64,000 nucleotides of DNA from Undaria pinnatifida (taxonomy: Eukaryota > Sar > Phaeophyceae > Laminariales > Alariaceae). Position numbers and translations under genes: made by a program. A model generated the notes under the pieces. It saw only the letters and a program-made list of their open reading frames with translations, ran no database searches and was not told the DNA's origin. This document shows positions 1-33,199 of the stretch, piece by piece. Position 1 is the first letter of the stretch. Each line of letters begins with the position of its first letter. The stretch spans positions 15,539,355-15,603,354 of the forward strand of contig JABAKD010000010.1 of assembly GCA_012845835.1 (NCBI GenBank). The letters run 5' to 3'.

Positions 1-2184
1 GCCGCAGCAGCGAGCGGCGGGCGGCGAGAGTGTTGACCAATCACGGCCAAAGTGTAAGTCAAAATGCCAGTCACAACTCGAATCCCATTGGACCTTTGAC
101 ATGCATGCCGCACGTAATTTTCAAGAGAAAAATCCAGGCGTCTTCCCTATCCGCTGGCTTAGTACCCAAAAGAAGAAAATAGGAATTACAGCGGTAGAAA
201 GCAACAAAAAAAAATAGAAAATGGGAATTTGAGCCTGGATTTTTTTGTAAAAAATCGAAAAACGTCAGCTGTGAGTACGACCGATTGAATGGTTGAAACT
301 CAACTTTGCAAGCTGCGTGGTACATTAAATCTGTGTTTTATTTATGATATGCCTGGAATTTGAAAGTATATACGCAAATACAAGCAGAAAGACGTGCAAA
401 AAGAATATACGTAAAAAATGACAAAACAAACAACTCTGCCTGAGTTTGTGAGTCTCGAACTCACGACCTCAAACTCAATCTGTCGCGTTGACCATTTGGC
501 CATAATACCAAAGATCCACGCAAGGATCGATCTCGAAAAATTGGTTTCCCGTCGGCTATTAAGAGCTGAGGATGGCTGAGAGGTGTAAGAATATGCAGAG
601 GGAGAGGATCCAGGGGGTGGACACACCTGCAAGTATTTTAACAAGGCGCTTCGCTTCGCGGGCGGCATTCGCCGCCCGCTACGCTTGCTCAGGAAGGAAA
701 AATTCAACGATTTACGCGAAGCGGACAGAGGTCCACGATTGATCGTAGGTGGAAACTGGCAAGTTTGATAGCGCTACGAGTCCCACCGCCATGCTCCTCG
801 AATACAGCCCGGAAGCCACATGCATGAGTACATCGTATGCGCCTGATATATTGCTTCAAGTCTTCGTCATGTGTATGTCTGTCTCAAAGTTTGTGCTTAC
901 AGAGCTTTTGCCTATCTCTTTAGCATGATGAATCTGCAAGGACATTGGTTGTGCTGGAGATGTCGACGTGTGGAAAAAGTAGTTCAATGAAAAGCACGCA
1001 CATATGTAGCAGCGTGGAGCATGTGATTGAAGTGGCAGCTAAGAGAAGGATGTTTCGCGTCACGGCAGTTATACCTTGTGTTCCATACTACGAAAAATAT
1101 ATTACGTCTAGACGGCGATCCGTCAAAGGGCTGAATGTCAGCAGTACATGGACAAAATCCAACTAAGTTCCTGGTGGCTTCATTACGACCATATCATTCA
1201 AAGAACAACAACAATGAGGAAAACATGATACAAATAATAAAGGTGGCTCTTGGCAAAACACTCGGTTTTGTCTGCTGGCTCGTGTGGTCGAACTCTGGTG
1301 CCGGGTCGAGACGAACGTACTACTACTGCTATATGTACTTTGCTGCTCTGTACAGGGCCTACTGTAGTCTGTGCTTCTGTGCGTGCAGTACGTACATGCT
1401 GTGGCTATCGGGGCTTGGTGTGTGCTTCAGGGCCGCAGAAGAAGCAGGTCCAAAACAAAAAAAAACTGAAAAAAGGAAAAAGAGGAAAAAACAAAGCAGT
1501 TCAGGGAACGAACGGTCCGGGATATCCAAATCCAATTTGGGACTTGGCCCCACTTAAAGTGGCATGTTCGGGGTGGGACAACGCGACAACACATCCGGGG
1601 CAGCCCGGCGTGATTTTAGGCCTAGTCGACGACCACGACCAAGGCGATAGAACGCGAACCTGAGAGGCGACGGGGGCAATAGCCGTGCCCACGCGTACAG
1701 ACCATAGAACATCTTGCCCCGGCGGTGGCGCCTCAAAAAAGATAATGGCCGCCGCGATCCCAATTTCAACCAGCTCGCTCGGCCAAGCCGCACGAAAACC
1801 GACCCAACGGGTCAACAACACGAGCATTCGCTCAACAGTTCGATAACTTCATCGTCATCGCAGCTCCGCGCGCGGCGTTTTGAGGCTTCCTCCGCCCACC
1901 CAAGAGACCCTGAGTGGCTTCCTAACATGGGCCGCCAAAACAAGGGAGAGTATGGCGGCGGCGCGCACGCGAAGACGCAAGTCGTCGCTATTGTCTACTC
2001 TCGTCGGTGTTGGTTAGCAGGGCGTTGTGTGACTTGTTGCGGTATTCCGATTTCCCACATACTTGGAGAACAATGCGACCTTTCGTCGATAGGAAGCAAA
2101 TCAGTTTTTTTCGCGAATCAAAACCAAACTGGAAAAAAATAATCCAACCTGTATTAGTTTTTTAGTCGTTAAAATTGTCCCTAA
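1..2184. other. Intergenic region without a convincing gene
   Basis: Apart from the tRNA-like segment at about 440-512, I see no supported gene here. Open frames are short, overlap each other on both strands and show no recognisable domain or good splice signals. A purine-rich stretch lies at about 1450-1500. Position 2182-2184 (TAA) is the left target duplication of the first CAGTCG TIR element. Confidence 0.5.
440..512 (-). repeat. tRNA-like SINE relic with A and B boxes
   Basis: Read on the minus strand, this segment has an A-box-like TGGCCAAATGG (plus coordinates about 491-502) and a T-arm GTGAG-TTCGAGA-CTCAC (448-464) that forms a perfect 5-bp stem and contains a B-box-like core. The acceptor ends do not pair and the anticodon stem does not close, so it is not a working tRNA gene. 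It fits a tRNA-derived SINE head or a decayed tRNA. A second segment sharing the CGTGAGTTCGAG core lies at about 32.61-32.67 kb on the plus strand. Confidence 0.4.
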
Positions 2185-2580
2185 GGCCATTTCTTAAACT
2201 GTCGGATTTGTCAGTCGAAAGCGGCCTTTTTCGACTGAAGCCCAAATCGGGCTTTCTTACACAGTCGAAAAAATCGAAAAGGGCTTTTTCGACTCAACTT
2301 TTTCCGACTGAGTTTTCTGACTGGGGGATCCAGTCGAAAACTTTACTTTTCGACTGGATCTGCCAGTCGAAGAACCCAGTCGAAAAAGTTGTACACCTGT
2401 TTTTTGAACCCATCGCATCGCTCATCCCACCACAAAACACACACCCACAGGCCCACACGCCTATACCAGGTACCACACAGCAGTATCATACAACAGCGCC
2501 AACGCTGGCTTGGCTATCACTGCCGTTGCTTCTCGCCGCAAGTCAGCGTGGCGCACTCCTAGCTCCACTCGCCAGCAGCG

Positions 2581-3703
2581 TGTAAGAACTGGCTGGCCCA
2601 TCTGAAGGAGGATATGTCGGTCTTTGGAATGAAATTCAAAGGGTGGCGAAAGGCTGCTCAGAAGGCCGGCAGATGGTTTCGACGAGTAGAGGAGGGAGCC
2701 GAGTTCATGCGGAATTGGCATGAGACGGAGAGACGCAAAGCTGCAGAGCGACGCGCAAAGGCTGCGGCAGCACCATCCACCGTCGGCATCTCTAAGCGGC
2801 CGGGGGGAGGGGGGAGGGGGGGAGAGGGGAGGGGGGGAGAGGGGAGGGGGGGAGAGGGGAGGGGGGGAGAGGGGAGGGGGGGAGAGGGGAGGGGGGGAGA
2901 GGGGAGGGGGGGAAAGGGGAGGGGGGGAGAGGGGAGGGGGGGGGGAGGGGAGGGGGGGAGAGGGGAGAGGGGAAGAGGGGAGGGGGGGAGAGGGGAGGGG
3001 GGGAGAGGGAAAAGGGGGAGAGGGGAGGGGGGGAGAGGGGAGGGGGGGCGTCCTGCCCAAGAGACTGAAGTCTGGGTCTGGCCATCATCGTCTTGAAATT
3101 TGTGGGCCTTCCAATGGCCGTCACAAGATAAGACCGCCCTGACTTCTTCGCCATGTTGCGTTCTCTCCCCAGTGCCACTGATGATGCACTTGATATCCTC
3201 TATGAGCCCAATGCCGCCTTTAGTCAGTTCCTATGGTCTGTTAGTACGACATTTTTTATCTTTTCCTTTCCTTGATTCCTCTTCTTGTCTTGTCTTTTCT
3301 TTTCCTTCCTTTTCTTTTTCGTTTTTCGATTTTTTGTTTTTTCTTTCCTTCATCTTCTTCTCTTCTCTTCTTTCTTTTTTTCCAATTGACTTGCGTCTGT
3401 CGTGCGTATGCGTAGTGATAGGTACTACGTGCAATACATACGTGGCAGTCTTTCTTGGGTGGCAAGCGGTATAGTCGGTTTTTCCAGGTGCGAGTAGTGA
3501 GACGTATGGACCTGGCACATTGTAGGCTGACTCCCGATTTCACTTTTATATGTTTCTGGTGGAGGCATGAATTGCGTCAGCGGCAATTTATGAGTGTACC
3601 ACCTTTGGTTTGTTCGTGTTTTTTCCCTGGGGTATTCCTCAGTTCCAGAGTGACTGGAGCCTGTCCTGTGACCACGGATTTGATTATGCGAGTTAATGTG
3701 AGG

Positions 3704-3740
<37 letters not shown>
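2581..3740 (+). mobile_element. Retroposon-like insert with AAC tail inside TIR copy A
   Basis: The sequence shared by other family copies (CGCCAGCAGCGTGTATCACACG) is interrupted near 2581 and resumes at about 3741. The insert starts with about 70 codons of open frame rich in Lys, Arg, Trp and Glu (2590-2803), resembling the basic C-terminal tail of a retrotransposon polyprotein, though I cannot assign a family. A G-rich minisatellite and a long pyrimidine tract (3243-3390) follow. It ends TATGCGAGTTAATGTGA then (AAC)n. Nearly the same 3' end occurs inverted at 38,940-39,002, which argues for a retroposon family with a microsatellite tail. No clear target duplication is visible. Confidence 0.5.
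2802..3049 (+). repeat. 15-bp G-rich minisatellite
   Basis: A tandem array of the unit GGGGGGGAGAGGGGA occurs about 16 times with small length changes. The plus strand has runs of four to eight G at short spacing, so G-quadruplex formation is possible. Because the unit length is a multiple of three, all frames across it stay open and give spurious Gly/Arg/Glu- or Pro/Ser/Leu-rich reading frames. I regard none as a gene. Confidence 0.9.
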
Positions 3741-3741
<1 letters not shown>

Positions 3742-4136
3742 TACACGACGGCAGCAGCGCGCGTTATCGATGCTATTTTGCCAACAACGGCTACGCCTGC
3801 TGTAGCTTTGGCGGCTCTCGGCTGAGTGCAACGCCTCGAACGTAGCTTTCGCGGCTTCGGCTAAGCTCAACGCCGCCAACCCGCTTGGACGAAGGTTCGT
3901 CGCGCGCAAAGCACGCGTTGCTCGCGAAGAACGCGCGAAGCACAGAGCTGCCAACCGACTGTCGACTGCCACACAGCAGAACTCCCTCACACCAACCGCC
4001 TCTAGGAAGAGCACAAAAACTATAAAATCGACTCGACTGACGATAAGAAGGACCAGAAGAATCCAGTCGAAAATAAGTCCAGTCGGAAAGGGCCGTTTTC
4101 GACTGGCGGAATCCGACTGTGTAAGAAATGGCCTAA

Positions 4137-4877
4137 AGCCAATTCTTGTACCTGGTACAGGCGGATTCCGTCCGTCGAAAACGGCCCTTTCAAAACTTAA
4201 GTCCAAATCCGGTTCTTACACAGTCGAAGAAGAGCTTTTGCAACTCAATTTTTTTCGACTGATTTTTTCGACTGGATCTGCCAGTCGAAAAAGTCAGTCG
4301 AAAACGTGTTTTTGAATCCATCGCATCGTTCATCCCACCACAAAACACACATCTATACCAGGTACGACATAGCACTACAATGAAAATATCGCCGACGCTG
4401 GCTTGGCTGCTATCACTGCTGCTGCTTTCCGCCGCCAGTCAGCGTGGCACATTTCTAGCTCCGCCCCCCAGCAGCGTGAATCATACGATGGCAGAAGTGC
4501 GCGGTATCGATGCCATCTTGACAACAACGGCTACGCCAACGTACTGCTGTAGCTTTGGCGGCTCTCGGCTGAGTGCAACGTCACTAACCCGCGTGCAGGA
4601 GGGTTCGTCTCAGGAGGGTTCGTCGCGCGCGAAGCACTCGTTGCTCGCGAGGAGAACGTAAGAAGCACAGAGCTTCCAACCGATTTTCGACTGCCATACA
4701 GCAGTACTCCTTCACACCAACCGCCTCCAGAACGAGCACAAAAACTATAAAATCGACTCGACTGGTCGACTGACGACAAGGAATCAGGAGGCCCAGAAGA
4801 ATCCAGTCGAAAAAAAATCCAGTCGATAAGGGCCGTTTTCGACTGACGGAACCCGACTGAGAGTAGGCTGAGAGGCC
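4137..4877 (+). mobile_element. Degenerate CAGTCG-family TIR element, copy B
   Basis: This copy abuts the target duplication of copy A. Its left end (AGCCAATTCTTGTACC) and right end (GAGAGTAGGCTGAGAGGCC) are worn versions of the family termini. The interior matches copy D: the ATCGCATCGTTCATCCCACC segment, the CTTTGGCGGCTCTCGGCTGA segment, and the AAAACTATAAAATCGACTCG segment in the same order. It encodes no transposase. No matching target duplication can be read, consistent with greater age or a rearranged left border where copy A landed next to it. Confidence 0.65.
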
Positions 4878-7279
4878 AGAGAACTGCCGAGGGTGGCTTC
4901 CGAAGGTGCCGGCATTGCAGTAAGTGAGCCTATAGTCTAGACTAGGCTATGCCATGTATGACTAGGCTATGCTATCATGCATTCCTAAGTATCAAATGTA
5001 CCCAAAGCGACGAGCCCGGCATGATACCAAGTATGTACAAGAAGCACCAGGTGCAGGTACTGCTGTACTGCTATATGTTCGTAGAAAAAAGGTATCCAGA
5101 CGAGGCACCAACGTACCAAGGGGGTACTTGTACGAGTACGTACTCGAATATAACCATTCTCGTCGTGTAATATCAGTCAGTCCTCGAATATAACCATTCT
5201 CGTCGTGTAATGTCAGTCAGTCCTCGAATACCGCCCTGAAGTTTGGCACCCAACAGGTCAAGGGCATTCTTACCTCGACAGGTAATCTCCTGGGAGCCGG
5301 GGGGACGGACAGATCGACGAGGCCGTGCCTGGCCAAGGAAGTCCTTAACACCGGAATGTCGTTGCGGAACAGCTCCGTCGTCTCGACATTGGCTCCTGGC
5401 ATTGGATGCCCCCAGAACCTGCCCGCGCCTCTATGATTGTAGTGTTGGCTTCGCACAGCAGGCCTCCGTTTGGTGATGACTGTTTAAGAAAGCTCATCTA
5501 TTAGTCTAATAGAGCAGTTGCACCAATATAGGAGGTGGCTGTAAGCGCGGTAAGGCGTACGAGGAGAGAGCATCCGCACGCAGACAGAGGGAGGGAGGCA
5601 GCAAAGCAAGAGGGCTCTCGGCAAGGGCTCAACAAGTGATTATGCGGGCTGACTCTCCGTCTCCGGAGCAAACATACTACCTCGCATTACTGATTAGCCA
5701 TGAGTACAAGCAACGTTCCATAGATGCCTCGGGTCTGAAGACTGTCACGCACTGGGCTGGTGCTCCAGCTTTTATGTGATCTACGCAACAATCAGGTCCA
5801 TCACCTTTTCGCCAAGAAGATATAACACGCATACAACGCGGATGAACAGCCCCCGAAGAACAGAGTGTCGCGACGGGACGGCGACGCCGGCGCCCGCTTG
5901 CGGGGTACAAAAAGGAGTTCCATCTGTCAGGGGAGGCGTTTTTTTCAAGAATATACTGGGTAGCCCATGCGTCCATCCCCTACTGCGACACACTTGGGCA
6001 CCATGGCACAGGGCCACAAGAGGGCGACATGCGGAAACAAGCTGAGAGAAAATCCTTGACGAGATGAGGCCATTCTGGAGCATATTCCAGCCTGCTGAGA
6101 AGCCACAAATTGCAGTGGGAGAGGTGAGGCACCGGAAAGGATAGTCGTTTATCTCGCACGATTAGTGTAGGCCTTTTTCCTGTTGGGAGCTAACGTATGC
6201 ACGACGAGATCGCCAGCACGTTGCTGGTGTGCGATGTGCGATCTAGGAGGGTTCTTGGTTGTCATAACCTAGAACTCCGAGCGCCTTCAATCATGGGGTC
6301 GTCGTATAACCTTACTGCAATTTATAGAGGAGAAACCACTCTCACATGGCCCCACCCGGCACTTGTTGCAGCAGGATCACGATCCGTTATGCGTACTGAA
6401 CGTGGGCGGTATCGCGTGATAAGGATGGACTAGACCTCGAAGTAAACGGCACGGCTCTTTCCAATATCCAACGTGTTACCCTCGTATACAACAGCTGCCG
6501 TACGGAGGGCTGCGGCTTCTCTACCTCGGGGTCCCATTATGCTTCTACACGTAAACACGTTGCTTGTTGCTCGGGTTGGACGTCAGCTCGGGCCCGTATT
6601 TTAGTTTGTAGAGTTAGCCAATCTACTGCAGCTTGAGTGATAATTTTAAATTTGAGCCTTGAGTTGTGCTGCTGCCACTTTTAGCTACCAGGTACTGTAT
6701 TAATACTAGACTGCTACTGAACACGACCGACCGATCGTCGTATGTGCCTGGAATGTGCGCAGCTCTAGACTGATCCTGCAGCTCTGCTCGTTTTTTTTTT
6801 GGTGTAACATTAATTCGCATTTTCCACGTCTGTGCCAGCCACGCCTGCAACGTTCGGGCCGTTGCTTGCGAACAGAGCAGCATCGCCTGGACACCCCCCG
6901 GCCTGGAAGATTGAAGGTTGGGTGTGTCTTGCTGTCTTCCTATAGGTTGTGGTTGGTAACCGTTGCGTCGACGTAGGGCCCGGCGTGGGTTCAATAACGT
7001 TGTAGGGTGCTTGCTCACGCGAGCTCAAGTATCACAGCGTGACTGTTGCCAGCCGTTAATTACCTTCCCAGTGTACGCGGGTGGTGCCGCAACTGTTGCC
7101 ACTACGCGCCCGCAGCAGCGCAAAAAACCACACTTTCGGCTCAATTAATAATACCACCACCGACGTCCGTTGTCCGTACGAAGTAATGTTGACTTTCGAC
7201 AGCGCGCAATCAGGCTCGCGAAACACGAGGACTTCTTGTGATCACACCTGGTTCAAGTCTCTTTCCCTCCCCGTGTTTC
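4878..7279. other. Region upstream of the BEACH gene, no supported gene
   Basis: Short open frames occur on both strands. One on the minus strand at 5217-5456 reads protein-like but has no recognisable domain or companion exon. A 40-bp tandem duplication lies at 5143-5222. In the BEACH reading frame there is an in-frame stop at 7190-7192, so the BEACH open frame cannot extend upstream of that point without an intron. I could not identify a TATA box or other promoter element with confidence. Confidence 0.4.
5143..5230 (+). repeat. 40-bp tandem duplication
   Basis: The unit beginning CTCGAATATAACCATTCTCG occurs at 5143-5182 and again at 5183-5222 with one visible change, followed by the first 8 bases of a third unit. 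It lies in non-coding DNA. Confidence 0.85.
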
Positions 7280-29367
<22,088 letters not shown>

Positions 29368-30145
29368 GGCGCGATGAAGGTTATGGCGTACTTGCGAACA
29401 AGTGGTGGCGTGATTTTAAAGTGTTTTATTTCTTGTAGCGGGGATAGGTGGATAGACTATTAATAGTACGTGTGCGAGTTATGAGTTTCTTATTGGGTTG
29501 TGTTGAGCTTGGGTAATGGGAAATTCAGTTAGGCAAACAGGACCCACAGCTGACGTATTTGGTACAATAGGGACATTAGTTATGGCGTATCGGTACACAT
29601 TATATTAGTGGTGTGGCGGTGTTGGTATTGCAAACGTCTGGTGGCGACATGTAAATATGTCGACCGCGCGCCATCGGTCTTTCCCGGCGGGTTTGGCGCG
29701 AGGTTCTGTTATTTTCTGCAGCCCGGCAATGTGAGGATAGACGATAGAGACATGTATTTAAAGCTACGTGAGCGTGAAATTGAGTGTGGTCGGCGGTCGC
29801 CACGAACATTCAGGCTCAGCGAAACTTCGCCGAGGAGGAAACCTTAACAATGCTATGTAGGTGACGATAACTTTTGGCAAGTTGGACGTGAACAACATAT
29901 TGTGCGCATGGCTGTTACATCGTGATTGTAATTATGAGACATACATCGTTTTGTCTTTTCGATGCCAGGTTATTTTTCGCCGATCGATGGAGTGTAGGCC
30001 TGCATTTCAAGGCAACATATACCAGATACAATAGATCAACGGCCCGCGTCGTAAAACACAAGCAAGACCGCTCAGCTTATGCTATGCACTGCCGTAAGTT
30101 TTTATTTGCTGTTGCTCGTCGTTGTCGTCATTTTTCCACTTGCTG
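29368..30145. other. Intergenic region downstream of the BEACH gene
   Basis: This stretch probably holds the 3' untranslated region of the BEACH gene and that of the convergent minus-strand coiled-coil gene. I see no other gene, RNA or repeat. Confidence 0.45.
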
Positions 30146-31146
30146 CTACACCGATGCGCAATAGTCACTGCCCCAATATTCGTTGATCACATCTCTATCT
30201 GTTTTCGCTTGGCTGTCATTGTCTGCCTGAACCCCCCCGCCCCGTTCGACTGCTGCAGCCCTAAGTACCGTCGCTTCCTTGGAAGCTCGATTCGCCGCCG
30301 TTACTGCTTCTACCGCGGCCACCGCGCCCTCGCCTGCCCTAGCAACTCTCGCCCCGAGCACGACGCAACTGCGACGAAAACTAACTTCAAGTTTCCGAAG
30401 TCGTTCGCTCCACTCCCCGCCCGCGCCTGCGCCATCCACAAAACCATTTCGGGCTGGCGGTGAACGGGGTTCACGCACTCCCCGTTCAACGAAAGCGGTC
30501 GAGTTGCTGGTCGTCGTCGCGGCTGCAGGCACATATCCGCGATCGGTATTTTCGCACGGCGGCGGTCGCGCTTCTTCAGCCTCGAACAATGATTCTTGTA
30601 TTCGGAAAATATCGGCATAGTCTCCACCTCGATTTCGGCCCCTCCGACGGGCGCACGCTTCTCGGGGGTGGATGTCGCTGTTAGTGTACCTTGCGAGCCT
30701 GATTTCAAGATTCCGGATCTGTTCGCGAATGCACGGTTTTCGATTGGTGTACAGGAGCGCGATCAGCTACTGGTAAATCGGTGGAAATGCGTCTCGGTGC
30801 GACAGATGGAGAAGAAGGTTCGGGAACGGAATGCTATTATAGCCCACGTATTATAACGCGAGGGACGACAACAAGAGCAAAACACGGATCAGCTTCTTGT
30901 AGCGCAGCTCTGTGAACTGATCTCTCTTCTCACGACGTACACGCCCTGGCATGACAGCCGGCGAGGGGTGTTATCTGTCAGAAGCCATCTCACCTGAATC
31001 TCTTTGACCTCGCGAGACAACTCCGCGGCCTTCGCTCGCTGCAACACACTCGACGCCGTAGCCTCCGCTGCGGCCTGTCGAATCTCTGCCTTTCTGAGTT
31101 TCTCCTTGAGGGAAACAACTTCTTCGAGTAGCCGGCGGCTCACTCA
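30146..31146 (-). CDS. Coiled-coil protein gene, incompletely resolved or broken
   Basis: Minus-strand exons rich in coiled coil. The upstream exon (30994-31143) encodes SRRLLEEVVSLKEKLRKAEI and a further Ala/Glu-rich helix ending KEIQ at a good CAG|GTGAGA donor. A middle exon (30691-30766) encodes REQIRNLEIRLAR between an AG acceptor and an AAG|GTACAC donor. The last exon (about 30146-30620) has IFRIQESLFEAEEA, then SERLRKLEVSF and an Ala-rich helix, ending at a stop at 30146-30148. No enzyme motif is visible. A cytoskeletal or centrosomal role would be typical of such proteins but is not shown. In the same frame, a TGA at 31144-31146 separates this from an upstream segment ending GRLGDVHARIGNLLNEH (31155-31250). 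That is either a missed intron border or a disabling stop. Confidence 0.45.
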
Positions 31147-31187
31147 AGTCGGCGTGATGATGTGTTCGTTCAACAGGTTCCCAATCC

Positions 31188-32288
31188 GTGCATGGACGTC
31201 CCCGAGTCGCCCATAAACGCAGCAGGCGCGAGTCTCAATGTGGCGAGCAGGTTGCGGCTGCATTGAACGAGAGTCCATCTGAGGCAGCGAACCAAACGCC
31301 CGGCATATGGCGGCAACAAAATGGTTTACGCGAAACGAAGAACGCAGTTGACCGCGCTGATAGTAATATAGGCGGCGCGCAGAAAGGTGCACGTCGTTTC
31401 CTGAGGAAGGTGATGTCTAGTGGTGGTGTTGACGACCAACGGGGTGTCCGTGCGTTCATCGACCAAAGAGCTATTCTCGGCGATGCAGAGCGCACCGCGG
31501 CAGTACAATCTAGTGAAGAATTTAGCATACCAAGTTTGGAGATTTCAAGAAAATCCACGTTGTGCCGCAACGGCGACGGCGACGGATATCATGGTGACAC
31601 CAGCTCGCGGGCCAAGCACCACGCGTTACATGGAGTTTCTCCGCCGCGAATCATGGCAGGCGACAGTGATGCCATCTTCGAGCTCTCGACGGAAAGCTCC
31701 ACGTCAGCAAGCTCAGACGGCAACAACGGGTGCTGGCGCTGCCATCAACGTTCGAAGGAACCGCCTAGCGCATTGCTAATGGCTCCACCCTTTGTCGAGG
31801 ACGACCATGCTGTTAATACGCGACAAGGGAGGACTCGTAGGTCAGAAATCAAGCCAGCTTCGCCTCGATGGAAACACGCTGCGTCAGACGTAGACGTCGC
31901 AGATGATGCTGCCCGAATTCCTGTTGCGGCGACGAAATGGGGGAGCCTATCTCAAGGAAGTCTAAGCCCAGTCAGAAAAGCACCTCGAGATTCTATCGTC
32001 AAATCGTTGCTGCCAGTGTCAGCGGCAGCGTCTGAAATCCTCTTTGACGCCCCATCGAAAAAAGGTGACGCGGCGCCCTCTTCAAGGTGCACCCGGCGTC
32101 GTGAAGTCGGAGCGTTGTGCATGTTGGACTCGGTGGATGCCAACGACCATATGTTGGACACGATGAACGCCAACAAACACGTATTGGAGATCGGCTCAGC
32201 CGAACGCTCACCACTTGTGAGTCACAACTCATTCGATGAGAAGCGAGAGCGAATGTGTGGTTCCATGGAGAGCAGCCTATTCGAGTAG
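31188..32288 (+). CDS. Hypothetical Ser/Asp-rich protein or terminal exon
   Basis: A single open frame of 366 codons reaches TAG at 32286-32288. Its first ATG in frame is at 31413 (291 aa). If translation starts further upstream, this would be a last exon joined to an unseen one. The product is hydrophilic, rich in Ser, Asp, Arg and Ala, with an imperfect repeat near the end (DSVDANDHMLD / DTMNANKHVLE). It has no membrane segment or known domain. It overlaps on the opposite strand with the N-terminal portion proposed for the minus-strand coiled-coil gene, so at most one of the two is likely right there. Confidence 0.35.
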   Translation: MHGRPRVAHKRSRRESQCGEQVAAALNESPSEAANQTPGIWRQQNGLRETKNAVDRADSNIGGAQKGARRFLRKVMSSGGVDDQRGVRAFIDQRAILGDAERTAAVQSSEEFSIPSLEISRKSTLCRNGDGDGYHGDTSSRAKHHALHGVSPPRIMAGDSDAIFELSTESSTSASSDGNNGCWRCHQRSKEPPSALLMAPPFVEDDHAVNTRQGRTRRSEIKPASPRWKHAASDVDVADDAARIPVAATKWGSLSQGSLSPVRKAPRDSIVKSLLPVSAAASEILFDAPSKKGDAAPSSRCTRRREVGALCMLDSVDANDHMLDTMNANKHVLEIGSAERSPLVSHNSFDEKRERMCGSMESSLFE

Positions 32289-32604
32289 TCTAGAGGTCTA
32301 AATCAACGTGGGTACATTTCGACGACACACACGCCGGTGACGATGCGTCTCTCAACATGTTTTCCTTTATATCACGAAACGAAGAATGGTTGTTGTCGGA
32401 GGAAGGAGGTTTACAGGTAACTGATCCTATGTTGCTGCTGCCGCCGCTGAATGAATGAGACATGCTAAGAATTTGCTACACGAAGCAAATACTCTTGTAT
32501 GACAAAGCCGGTATGAATGCATCCAGATCGCCAAGCTCCAGTAAAATGCGCAGTAGCAGCACGTACCCTTCCTTGGACGCATGGTTATATATGGTCGGTG
32601 ACCG

Positions 32605-32680
32605 GCCGCCCCGGTGGCGTATCAGGTTATCCTCGAGCCTGGTATAGGTCAGTTTCGTGAGTTCGAGCCCCGCCGAGTGC
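32605..32680 (+). repeat. tRNA-like SINE segment
   Basis: GGTGGCGTATCAGG resembles a Pol III A box, and GAGTTCGAGCCCC (32659-32671) resembles a B box, at the spacing found in tRNAs. The arms do not fold into a complete cloverleaf. The CGTGAGTTCGAG core matches the minus-strand tRNA-like segment at about 450 in this window, suggesting a shared SINE family. Confidence 0.4.
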
Positions 32681-32918
32681 ATACTCGTATATATTCGTTG
32701 GGACTTTTTCTTGTGCACAAATTGACTTGCGGAAAGCGCGAGAGCGTGAGTTAGCAACACTCGATGAAAAATCGACGAGCAGTGGGATTCTGAACCCTAT
32801 GCGCGATAAAAATCGAAGGCAAGAACCGGGGGGGAGAAGGGACGACACTTGTGACCACGGCTAGTCCAGAAGCTGGAAAGTAGAAATGTGCAAAAGAAAG
32901 AATACGTACTCATGTGAC

Positions 32919-32942
32919 TCCGTAGCTCAGTGGGTAGTTCTA
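32919..32942 (+). repeat. Isolated tRNA D-arm-like fragment
   Basis: ACTCCGTAGCTCAGTGGGTAG is close to the 5' part of a tRNA, with an excellent A box. No anticodon or T-arm follows, so this is a truncated tRNA or SINE head. Confidence 0.35.
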
Positions 32943-33199
32943 GATATAACCAACAGCATGAACCACGAAAAATAACAACGAGTTTCAATACAATGGAAGC
33001 ATAACACCTTCAACAAGCGAGTTTCTGATTCAAATGCACAAAACAGTCGTCTCGTCTGACGTCTCCCGGGTGAACGCGTTTGTTTGTGATCTTGGAGCGT
33101 AGTCTAATACTTGACTTTTTTACGAGCAGGAGCAGCGTGGATGTCGTTTAGGATCACGGGTCGCGTTTTATTGCACTTACTTGCTATACATACGTTCCG

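Larger units (their letters stand above)
2185..4133 (+). mobile_element. Non-autonomous TIR transposon (CAGTCG family), copy A, with internal insertion
   Basis: The left end reads GGCCATTTCTTA and the right end is its inverted complement TAAGAAATGGCC. A TAA repeat flanks both ends (2182-2184 and 4134-4136), as expected for a 3-bp target duplication. Subterminal regions are packed with CAGTCGAAAA in both orientations. The family's intact copies at 35,423 and 34,768 are each 788 bp net, so this copy is about 1.1 kb longer. The excess is an insert at about 2581-3740. No transposase is encoded. A 3-bp TWA duplication with GG-starting TIRs suggests PIF/Harbinger-type mobilisation, which is inference from termini only. 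Confidence 0.8.

Noticed and set aside
440-512. Functional tRNA gene
   Set aside because: Acceptor and anticodon stems do not pair. Only the D-arm-like A box and the T-arm are convincing.
2461-3178. Long Pro/Ser/Leu- and Gly/Arg/Glu-rich reading frames on both strands
   Set aside because: They are by-products of the 15-bp minisatellite, whose unit length keeps every frame open.
31144-31146. TGA as a selenocysteine codon
   Set aside because: There is no selenoprotein family similarity and no visible SECIS element. A missed intron or pseudogene is simpler.
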